Of a stretch of 64,000 bases of DNA, positions 55,868 to 64,000 are shown one piece after another; position 1 is the stretch's first letter; each line of letters opens with the position of its first letter. The stretch lies in assembly GCF_037176765.1 (NCBI RefSeq), contig NC_090024.1, positions 243,289,571-243,353,570 of the forward strand. The letters run 5' to 3'. The stretch comes from Anolis sagrei (taxonomy: Eukaryota > Chordata > Lepidosauria > Squamata > Anolidae). Made by a program: the position numbers and the translations under genes. Under the pieces are notes generated by a model. The model was not told where the DNA came from. It did no database searches and saw nothing but the letters and a program-made list of their open reading frames with translations.

Positions 55868-56075
55868 ACACTGAATTACCCTAAAAGACACCAGATCCAT
55901 CTCATCTTGGAAGCTAAGCCGGGTTCATTTTGGTTAGTTCTGGGATGGGGGACCACTAAGGAATAGCAAGTACTGTAGGTTTTATTTGAGGGGAAATCAC
56001 CTGGAAGAAGCTTTTCTGAAGGAAGCCTTACAAAATTAATGAGGTTGCCACAAGACTTGAAGGCAAAGGTGCATA
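55868..56075 (+). mobile_element. 5S rRNA-derived SINE with shared tail
   Basis: The best 5S match here (ctcatcttggaagctaagc, gatgggggaccactaaggaa), followed by the tail ggttgccacaagacttgaag. Confidence 0.72.
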
Positions 56076-56129
56076 CTAGAACTCACCTTTGTCCCTTTCC
56101 TTCCAAATGATGCATACTAGAACTTCCAT

Positions 56130-56365
56130 GGCATGGGGAAAGGTAGCTTTTTGGACTATCATTCCTATCATAATTGGATGGGGGATTCTGGGAGTGGAAG
56201 TCCAAAAGAAGAGCCTTTCTCTGACCTAGAAGGATTTCCAAAAAAGCATTAGCTTCTATTTCAGAGGAAGGAACAGGCAAAGCCACCTCTGAGTGTCCCT
56301 TGCCTAAGACAAACCTATGGCTTTCATGAGTTGGCTGCAGGTGACTTAAAGGCACCTATGGGGAC
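56130..56365 (+). mobile_element. 5S-SINE tail copy
   Basis: ggcaaagccacctctgagtg, cttgcctaagacaaacctat and aggtgacttaaaggcacc, with no 5S head left. Confidence 0.5.
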
Positions 56366-56565
56366 TCATTATCTAACTTTGGTTCTCCCCCAAATGCTGC
56401 AGGAAAGAGCTGCCAGAACATGGGAAAGGGGGCCTTTTTGGATGGTCATTCCTGCCAACCTAAAAATAGTAACAATATAAAATAATAATATCATAGTATT
56501 ATTAAATAATCCAATAATCCAGGTATTACCGTCCTTCCTCTCTACCTTAGAATTATAAATAGGAA

Positions 56566-56603
<38 letters not shown>

Positions 56604-56604
56604 G
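56366..56604. repeat. Unassigned, ending in (AAT)n
   Basis: A short unrecognised stretch, then (AAT)n at 56564-56602. Confidence 0.6.
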
Positions 56605-57465
56605 CTACTCTGGGACTTCCAAATTCAGACAGACAGAGTTTTGGAGCACAATATTCCTGACCTCATGATTGTGTTTAAAAACCAAGTATGGATTGTTGAT
56701 GTTGCAATCCCAGGTGACAGCAGAATTGAAGAGAAACAACTCGAAAAGCTGACACGATATGAGGATTTAAAGATCGAACTGCAAAGACTCAGGCACAAGT
56801 CAGGCAAGGGTGTCCCAGTAGTGATTGGCACATGGGGTGCCGCGCCTAAAGACCTTGGCCTGCACTTAAACACAATTGGCGCTGACAAAATTACCATCTG
56901 CCAGCTGCAGAAGGCCACCTTACTGGGATCTGCATGCATTATTCACCAATACATCACACAGTCCTAGACACTTATCATAGAATCAAAGAATTGGAAGAGA
57001 CCTCATGGGCCATGCAGTCCAACCCCATTCTGCCAAGAAGCAGGAATATTGCATTCAAATCACCCCGACAGATGGCCATCCAGCCTCTGTTTAAAAGCTT
57101 CCAAAGAAGGAGCCTCCCCCACACTCCGGGGCAGAGAGTTCCACTGCTGAACGACTCTCACAGTCAGGAAGTTCTTCCTCATGTTCAGATGGAATCTCCT
57201 TTCTTGTAGTTTGAAGCCATTGTTCCATTGTGTCCTAGTCTCCAAGGAAGCAGAAAACAAGCTTGTTCCCTCCTCCCTGTGGCTTCCTCTCACATATTTA
57301 TACATGGCTATCATATCTCCTCTCAGCCTTCTCTTCTTCAGGCTAAACATGCCCAGCTCCTTAAGCCACTCCTCATAGGGCTTGTTCTCCAGACAAGTGT
57401 CCGACGTGTGATCTGATACAACAGCCAACAGAGTGTCTGTTGTGGACACATCTTGTTGTGTTTCA

Positions 57466-57470
<5 letters not shown>
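56605..57470 (+). mobile_element. R4/Dong-like LINE 3' end, best copy, split by CR1
   Basis: Open frame of 108 codons: IPDLMIVFKNQVWIVDVAIP then SRIEEKQLEKLTRYEDLKIE and KDLGLHLNTIGADKITICQL. The PD...D...K pattern is the restriction-like endonuclease of R2/R4-type LINEs. A CR1 (56975-57394) separates the last bases (aagtgtccgacgtgtgatct). Confidence 0.78.
56975..57394 (-). mobile_element. CR1 LINE 3' end
   Basis: Starts atcatagaatcaaagaat. The antisense frame LENKPYEEWLKELGMFSLKK to LEAFKQRLDGHLSG is open. Confidence 0.93.
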
Positions 57471-57505
<35 letters not shown>

Positions 57506-57506
57506 T
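57465..57506 (+). repeat. (AAT)n microsatellite
   Basis: About 14 units after the R4 tail, as at the other R4 copies. Confidence 0.9.
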
Positions 57507-57529
57507 AGAAATAATTGTAAATATCCTTT

Positions 57530-58505
57530 TGGAGTATTATTTATTTATTTATTATTTGCACTTGTTAACCGCCACTCTCAGCCCGAGGGCGACTCGTGGC
57601 GGTGTACAGGACATAGAACATGAAGACAACAGGTTACACTAGATCAGGACCATAACACACATCTTACAATACACAGCTAATTAAACTAAAAATCCGCTTC
57701 GTCTAGTTTGGGTCATAATCAATCTCGTAGTCATGATCCATTCCGGTGGTCATTCCAAAAAACATAGCACTTAGTTGAAGGCCTTTTCGAAGAGCCAGGT
57801 TTTCAGGCCCCTGCGGAAGGCCATGAGGGAAGGCGCCTGTCTGATTTCAGCGGGGAGGGAGTTCCACAGCCGGGGGGCCACCACCGAGAAGGCCCGCTCT
57901 CTTGTCCCCGCCAGACGTGCCTGTGAGGCAGGCGGGACCGAGAGAAGGGCCTCCCCGGATGATCTCAAGGTCCTCGTGGGCTCGTAGGCCGAGATGCGGT
58001 TCTCAAGGTATTTTGGGCCAGAACCGTTTAGGGCTTTGTAGGATAACACCAGCACCTTAAATTGGGCCCGGTAGCTAATCGGCAGCCAGTGGAGCTGGGA
58101 CAGCAAGGGCGTTGTGTGCTCCCTGCGTCCCGCTCCGGTTAACAACATGGCTGCCGCGCGCTGGACTAGCTGGAGCTTCCGGGCCGTCTTCAAGGGCAGC
58201 CCCACGTAGAGAGCGTTGCAGTAGTCGAGGCGGGATGTGACCAAAGCGTGTACCACCGTGGCCAAGTCAGACTTCCCAAGATACGGGCGCAGCTGGCGCA
58301 CGAGCCAAAGCTGTGCAAATGCTCCCCTGGTCACTGCTGAAACCTGGGGATCCAGGCTCAGCGATGAGTCCAGGGTCACACCCAAGCTGCGAACCTGCGC
58401 CTTCAAGGGGAGTGCGACCCCGTCCAGCACAGGCTGTAACCCTATACCCTGTTCGGCCTTGCGACTGACCAGGAGTACCTCTGTCTTGTCTGGATTTAGT
58501 TTCAG
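57530..58505 (-). mobile_element. L2 LINE 3' part with long open frame
   Basis: Frame from LKLNPDKTEVLLVSRKAEQG through RSLGVTLDSSLSLDPQVSAV, TSRLDYCNALYVGLPLKTAR to APRLWNSLPAEIRQAPSLM, open for roughly 245 codons. It is a young-looking copy, 5'-truncated after the RT box. Confidence 0.94.
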
Positions 58506-58509
58506 CAAG

Positions 58510-58726
58510 GTATTATGTACAGCTGTATGGCCATGTTCCAGCTGCATTCTCCTTTCGCCTTCATCTGTGGTTGGCATCCTCAGAAGTTTGTTCAGAGGTC
58601 TGTTGGAGAAACCCTCTGAGGATGCTTGCAACAGATGCAGGTGAAACATCAGGAAAGAATGCTGCTGGGACATGGCCATACAGCTGGCAAAACTCACAGC
58701 CACGAAAGCCTTCGACAACACATTCC
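58510..58726 (+). mobile_element. PLE end, older subfamily, both orientations
   Basis: tgtatggccatgttccagc (antisense end) then ctctgaggatgcttgcaaca and gaaagccttcgacaac. The hammerhead triplet has decayed (aaacatcagg). Confidence 0.65.
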
Positions 58727-58729
58727 TAG

Positions 58730-58925
58730 CATAATTGGGATGGGGGATTCTGGGAGTGGCAGTCCATAAAGAAGGACCTTCCCTAGTCTCCGAAGCACAG
58801 GTGCTGCAGGGGATGTTTCAGAGGCAGGAACTGGAAGAACCACTCCTGGGTCTTCCTTGCCTGAGAAAAAACACTATGGCATTTATAGGGATGCTATAAG
58901 TCAAGAGGCAATTTGGATGCACGTT
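58730..58925 (+). mobile_element. 5S-SINE tail copy
   Basis: aattgggatgggggattctg, ggaagaaccactcctgggtc and tcaagaggcaatttggatgc match the tail at 56130-56365. An antisense scrap lies at 59320-59400. Confidence 0.5.
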
Positions 58926-58929
58926 CAAA

Positions 58930-59300
58930 TAGACACTTAACGGTGACCGGTTCTGCCAGTGTCTTGGGTTCTGCTGAACACCTTTCCTTGGAGATCCCTT
59001 TGCACTGAAAAAGGCCCGTGTCTCCTGCAGATATCGCCTGCGGTGAGGGGCATCCGAGCTGTTCCTGCAGCAGCGGAAGGAAGCGGAGGGTCTTTTCTTC
59101 CTTCATTTCACACGCAAAGCCATAAAGCAGAGGTTTCCTGGCGCCTGGGGTCTTCCGCAGGCAGTGAGGAACTTGGGGCCACCAAAGAAAAGGGGGCAGG
59201 CAAGAGGAAGGCAGAGCAGCATTGTTTGCGAGCGTTTGCAACTGTGGGGCCAGAAGAACTAGATCTCAGAAAGAACTTGGTTTCTTAAATAGTACTTTTA
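58930..59300 (+). other. Unassigned; open frame with acceptor-like sites
   Basis: A 109-codon plus frame ends ATVGPEELDLRKNLVS. Acceptor-like tctcctgcag and cttccgcag occur inside. No family is recognised and chance is likely. Confidence 0.2.
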
Positions 59301-59439
59301 TAAAGCAGGCTAATTCATGTTGTGTGCCTTTGGGTTGTTTTCAACTTATGGCAACCCTATAGTGGAGCTATGATAATTTCCTGTCTGGAATTCCTCTGTT
59401 TTCTGAGTGTTGTTCTTTTTCTTTACGGTCCTGATTTTC

Positions 59440-59592
59440 GAGTTTTTTTAAATACTGGTAGCTAGGTTTTGCTCATTTCCATGGTTTCCTCTGTTTTGTT
59501 GAAATTGTCCACATGCTTATGGATTTCAATGGCTTCTCTGTGTAGCCTGACATGGGGGTTGTGAGCGAGGTCCAGCATCTCTTGACTGAAGA
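59440..59592 (-). mobile_element. PLE internal scrap
   Basis: Antisense of MNKIWL-side PLE sequence (tactggtagctaggttttgc to gaggtccagcatctc). Confidence 0.7.
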
Positions 59593-59785
59593 CTGTCCGG
59601 AAGCTTCAAATTGTGCAACGGATGGAAGCCAGATTACTAACAGGAGTGGCACTCAGAGAGCATACAATTCCTCTGTTGCGCCAGCTCCACTGGCTGCCAG
59701 TCTACTACCGGGCACAATTCAAAGTGCTAGCTTTAGCCTATAAAGGCCTAAACGGTTCTGGCCCAACTTACCTGTCCAAACAGAA
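59593..59785 (+). mobile_element. L2 LINE scrap
   Basis: ARLLTGVALREHTIPLLRQL then HWLPVYYRAQFKVLALAYKG. Confidence 0.8.
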
Positions 59786-60868
59786 ATGTGACATGCTGTG
59801 TGTCCAAGAAACACGGGGATGAACAACAGAAACGACCCAAAGTTCCAGGAATGGTCTTAGTAGCAGAAAGACCACATGCGCAGTATGGAAGCGCCGTCTT
59901 TGTCAAACCAGGCCTCCAAGTCAGCAGAAGAAAACAATATAGAGGTTATAACAGTAGAGCTTAACAACATCACCATCACCTCTGTGTACAAGCCCCCAAA
60001 TGAAGAGTTCTGCTTCTCCTCCCCCAAAACTTTGACAGGCACCAAAGGGCGGTAGTAATTGGGGACTTCAACAGCCATAGCCACGTATGGGGCTATGCCC
60101 AAGAGGACAGAAATGGAGAGGCTGTCCTGTCCTGGTCTGAACTGCACAAACTATCACTCATCCATGATAGCAAGCTCCCACCATCCTACAACAGCGGGAG
60201 GTGGCACCGAGGTTATAGCCCAGACCTCCTATTTGTGAGCGACAGCATCGTATAGCAATGCACCAAATCAGTGGGACCACCAATCCCAAACACACAGCAC
60301 CGACCAATAATACGCCAACTGTTCCCAACAATAAGGCCTCAAGAAGTTCGATTTAAACGAAGATTCAACTTCAGAAAGGCAGATTGGACTAAATTCTCAG
60401 ACATGTTAGATGACATAGAATCAAAGAGTTGGAAGAGGCCTCATGGGCCATCCAGTCCAACCCCATTCTGCCAAGAAGCAGGAATATTGCATTCAAATCA
60501 CCCCTGACAAATGGCCATCCAGCCTCTGCTTAGAAGCTGATCACATCGGCCGCGCCAATCCCTGAGGAATACGAGCACTTTATTGAAATTGTGAAAACCT
60601 GCTCACGGGCCTCGATACCAAGAGGCTGCAGAACCAACTACCTTCAGGGCATTACCCCTGAAACAGCTGCCTTGTTGGAAAACTATTACAGGCTCCACAA
60701 CGAAGACCCATTTAGTGAGCAAACCTTCCAGGCAGCGCAGAGCATTGTGTCCTCCATCTCTGAAGCCAAGAAAGAACAGTGGATCAAGTTGATCACAGAG
60801 GTCAACATGGGCAGGAGCAGCCAGAAGGCGTGGAGGCTACTGAGACGGTTGAGCAGAGACGGTTGAGC
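59786..60868 (+). mobile_element. Vingi/jockey-like LINE, endonuclease and linker part
   Basis: APE-type endonuclease remnants: MLCVQET, the GDFN-type motif in ggggacttcaacagccatag, and SPDLLFVSDS near 60210-60245. The linker ASIPRGCRTNYLQGITPET and KAWRLLRRL follows. A CR1 tip lies at 60416-60537. It is the 5' complement of the Vingi 3' ends elsewhere in the window. Confidence 0.75.
60416..60537 (-). mobile_element. CR1 3' tip
   Basis: catagaatcaaagagttgg to catccagcctctgcttag. Confidence 0.88.
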
Positions 60869-61075
60869 ACCTGTCCAAACGAATCTCCCCTTATGAATCT
60901 GCTAGGACTTTAAGGTCGTCTGGGGAGGCCCTGCTCTTGATCCCACCTGTACCACAAAAACAGTTGGTGGGGACGAGAGACAGGGCTTCCTCAGTGGTGG
61001 CTCCTTGGCTACGGAATGCCCTTCCTAGGGACATTAGATCTCCCTCTTCCCTCTTAACATTCCAGAAAAGAGTCA
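60869..61075 (+). mobile_element. L2 LINE scrap
   Basis: YESARTLRSSGEALLLIPPV then VVAPWLRNALPRDIRSPSS. Confidence 0.8.
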
Positions 61076-61078
61076 AGA

Positions 61079-61152
61079 CTACCGTATACCATGCAGCTGT
61101 GGACAAGTCTACATAGGGACCACCAAACGCAGCGTTGCCCAAACACGAATCA
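61079..61152 (+). mobile_element. PLE GIY-YIG scrap
   Basis: taccatgcagctgtggacaa to acacgaatcaa, matching the GIY-YIG region at 42480-42545. Confidence 0.75.
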
Positions 61153-61261
61153 ACCTGCAATGTCCTTGGAGGGACTGCTTTTGGTGGCTTCTCAGCACTG
61201 GGAACTATAGCCAGTTTGTGGAGGCAGGAGGCTGTGTAAATGGACACTTCCACCACATACA

Positions 61262-61470
61262 CATGTACACATTTTTCACTTTTATTATGTGTATAGATAT
61301 ACCGCCCCTCTCAGCCCATAGGCGACCCTATGTGGTCAGTCGTCCCCTTGATGTACGGGAAGAACACTTTTCCTCTGGGTTGATCTTTGTCTTGATTCTC
61401 ATGGCTTCTTCTTGGTCTTGCAGCTCTTCTGATGTTTGTGGTGGAAAGCCTTGCTGTTTCCATCTGTATA
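61262..61470 (-). mobile_element. L2-like tail joined to PLE linker
   Basis: A short L2-like tail (ccgcccctctcagccca) runs into antisense PLE linker (cgtccccttgatgtacggga, ctggtcttgcagctc-like). Confidence 0.55.
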
Positions 61471-61495
61471 TAAAGAGATATATATATCTGTATAT

Positions 61496-62479
61496 AAGGA
61501 CCAAGTAGCAACAGTAAGAACTGACCACGGAACAACAGACTGGTTCAAGATTGGGAAAGGCGTACGGCAAGGCTGCATCCTCTCACCCAACCTTTTTAAC
61601 TTGTATGCAGAACACATCATGCGAGGATGTGCGGGGCTTGAGGAATGCAAGGCTGGGGTGGAAATTGCTGGAAGAAACATTAACAACCTCAGATATGCAG
61701 ATGACACCACTCTGATGGCCGAAAGCGAGGAGGAGCTGAGGAGCCTTCTAATCAAGGTGAAAGAAGAAAGCGCAAAAGCCGGGTTGCAGCTAAACGTCAA
61801 AAAAACCAAGATTATGGCAACAAGAATGATTGACAACTGGGAAATAGAAGGAGAAACCGTGGAGGCCGTGACAGACTTTGTATTTCTAGGGGCAAAGATG
61901 ACTGCAGATGCAGACTGTAGCCAGGAAATCAGAAGACGCTTACTTCTTGGGAGGAGAGCAATGTCCAGTCTCGATAAAATAGTGAAGAGTAGAGACATCA
62001 GACTGGCAACCAAGATCCGCCTAGTCAAAGCCATGGTATTCCCTGTAGTCACCTACGGATGTGAGAGCTGGACCTTAGGGAAGGCTGAGCAAAGGAAGAT
62101 CGATGCTTTTGAGCTGTGGTGTTGGAGGAAACTTCTGAGAGTGCCTTGGACTGCGAGAAGATCCAACCAGTCCATCCTCCAGGAAATAAAGCCCGACTGC
62201 TCACTGGAGGGAAGGAGACTAGAGACAAAGTTGAAGTACTTTGGCCACATCATGAGGAGACAGGAAAGCCTAGAGAAGACAATTATGCTGGGGAAAGTGG
62301 AAGGCAAAAGGAAGAGGGGCCGACCAAGGGCAAGGTGGATGGATGGCATTCTTGAAGTGACTGGACTGACCTTGAGGGAGCTGGGGGTGGTAACGGCCGA
62401 CAGGGAGCTCTGGCGTGGGCTGGTCCATGAGGTCACGAAGAGTCGGAGACGACTGAACGAACGAACAACAACAACATAA
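61496..62479 (+). mobile_element. RTE-BovB LINE, RT-to-end, open frame intact
   Basis: About 327 codons open: GKGVRQGCILSPNLFNLYAE, the YADD box in NNLRYADDTTLMAESEEELR, DFVFLGAKMTADADCSQEI, MVFPVVTYGCESWTLGKAEQ, LRVPWTARRSNQSIL and YFGHIMRRQESLEKT. It stops at the (CAA)n 3' end. Target-primed reverse transcription explains the 5' truncation. BovB is the autonomous partner of Sauria SINEs and is known for horizontal transfer between squamates and other vertebrates. The open frame suggests a recent insertion. Confidence 0.96.
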
Positions 62480-62917
62480 AGAGCTGAGTAGTTTAAGAGG
62501 TAGAGAAAAAATACTAGTTCCTCAGTTGGAAAGCTTCAGAGCAAAGAAATTCTGTCTTTGGATCTGGATAGTTTCTCCGTTTGAAGCCGGCATTTCTCCT
62601 CTTTCTTCTCGAGAGCAAACACACCTGTTGCATCCCTCCTTATTCCATTCTTTGAACCTGCAAAACCACAGGTCTTGCCATCTGGGCTTTGCAGCTGTCT
62701 CCATTCTGGCCTCAAAGCCACAGCTTTTGACGGGTGAGACATGACAAACTTGGCAAGGAAAAGGAAGAATGTCCCAGGCAGCGTACAGTGTTTTGTCAAA
62801 GGACAGGTGTGCTCATCTTTTCATGAACCAGACATCAAGCAAAGCTTTGCATGGATGAAAGGGGCATCCCAGAATGAACAGTTTACAGGGAAACATTTTT
62901 GGATGCATTTTTAAAAG
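62480..62917. other. Unassigned, nothing recognised
   Basis: No supported exon or repeat. Confidence 0.45.
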
Positions 62918-63892
62918 TAGTGTTTCTTAACCATCCGAATGCCGCGACCCCTTAGTACAGTTCCTCATGTTGTGATGACCATCAACCATAACATTTTTGT
63001 TGCTACATGATAACTGTAATTTTGCTGCTGTTTTGGATTGTCATGTAAATATCATATATGCAGGGTGTATTTTCATTCACTGGACCACATTTTGCACAAA
63101 TATCTGATATTTCCATATTTCAATATTGGTGGGGATTGATTTTGCTGTTTGGGAGTTGTAGTTGCTGGGATTTATAGTTCACCCACAATCAAAGAGCATT
63201 CTGAACTCCACCAACAATTGAATTGAACCAGATTTGGCACTTAAAACTCCCATGACCAATAGAAAAAACTGGAAGGGTTTGGTGGGCATTGACCTTGAGT
63301 TTGGGAGTTGTAGTTCACCTACATTGACAGAGCACTCTGGACTCAAACAATGATGGATCTGGACCAAACTTGGCACGGATACGCAATATGCCCACATATG
63401 TACACTGGTGGAGTTTGGGGAAAATAGACCTTCATATTTGTGAGTTGTAGTTGCTGGGATTTATAGTTCACCCACAATCAAAGAACACTCTGAACTCCAC
63501 CAACAATTGAATTGAACCAGATTTGGCACATAAAACTCCCATGACCAACAGAAAATACTGGAAGGGTTTGGTGGGCATTAACCTTTACTTTGTGAGTTGT
63601 AGTTCACCTACATTGACGGAGCACTATGAACTCAAACAATGATGGATCTGGGCCGAACTTGGCACAAATACTCAATATGCCCAAATGCAAACACTGGTTG
63701 AGTTTGGGGAAAATAGACTTTGACATTTGGGAGTTGTTGTTGCTGGGATTTATAGTCCACCTACAATCAAAGAGCATTCTGAACTCCACCAACAATGGAA
63801 TTGAACCAAACTTGGCAGACAGACCTCCCATGACCAACAGAAAATACCGGAAGGGTTTGGTGGGCATTGACCTTGAGTTTTGGAGTTGTAGT
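62918..63892 (-). mobile_element. SPIN-like hAT non-autonomous element
   Basis: One end (tagtgtttcttaacc, then atgccgcgaccccttagtac) is followed by 290-bp repeat units (cccaccaaacccttccag in antisense). The other end is lost at a CR1. Confidence 0.75.
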
Positions 63893-64000
63893 TCATAGAA
63901 TCATAGAATCAAAGAGTTGGAAGAGACCTCATGGGCCATCCAGTCCAACCCCCTTCCGAGAAGCAGGAATATTGCATTCAAAGCACCCCTGACAGAAGGG
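63893..64000 (-). mobile_element. CR1 3' end, runs off the window
   Basis: catagaatcatagaatcaaa to caaagcacccctgacag. Confidence 0.9.

Noticed and set aside
57771-58721. 316-codon frame as a host gene
   Set aside because: It is an L2 C-terminal region fused by chance to an antisense PLE end.
1-64000. Polinton, envelope or capsid genes, toxin genes
   Set aside because: No such sequence was recognised; the LTR-type remnants seen are one solo LTR and one doubtful fragment.

Overview
The window is vertebrate nuclear DNA, almost certainly from a squamate reptile and probably an iguanian (Anolis-like) lizard. This is inferred from the repeat mix: L2, CR1, RTE-BovB, R4/Dong-like and Vingi/jockey-like LINEs, many Penelope-like elements (PLEs), Sauria-type and 5S-derived SINEs, and SPIN-like hAT transposons. 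No bacterial, viral-genome or plasmid features are present, and operons, Shine-Dalgarno sites and CRISPR do not apply.

One host gene can be rebuilt completely. COMMD7 lies on the minus strand, with its start codon at 28975 and stop at 15347. It has nine coding exons, all with GT-AG introns and matching phases, giving 606 nt and 201 residues. A CpG-rich promoter lies at about 28.70-29.11 kb and a poly(A) signal about 50 nt after the stop. Its introns hold a solo LTR, PLE pairs, a long GGAA/GGGA tract, a triplicated 426-bp block and a MITE-derived minisatellite next to exon 1. A second GC-rich block at 45.25-45.51 kb ends in a splice-donor-like site. It may be the untranslated first exon of a divergent plus-strand gene. 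In human, DNMT3B sits head-to-head with COMMD7 at a similar distance, but no DNMT3B coding exon was found here.

Layout. 0-4 kb: an RTE-like LINE interrupted by three younger insertions. 4-15 kb: Vingi, PLE, CR1 and L2 fragments. 15-29 kb: COMMD7. 29-33 kb: a tandemly repeated block whose copies carry different insertions. 34-42 kb: a long L2, R4 tail, SINE, hAT element, CR1 and PLEs. 42-51 kb: several tandem arrays grown from MITE pieces. 51-54 kb: a full-length hAT element with a PLE inside. 55-64 kb: 5S-derived SINEs, R4, L2, a LINE mosaic, and a BovB fragment with a long open frame.

The clearest non-coding signal is a 35-nt hammerhead-ribozyme core repeated in most of the PLE ends, on both strands. 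The other strong signals are a 1.5-kb duplication dated by an empty SINE site and a higher-order minisatellite marked by a LINE stub. Apart from COMMD7, nearly all long open frames here are LINE/PLE fragments or low-complexity artefacts. I see no new multi-gene system.
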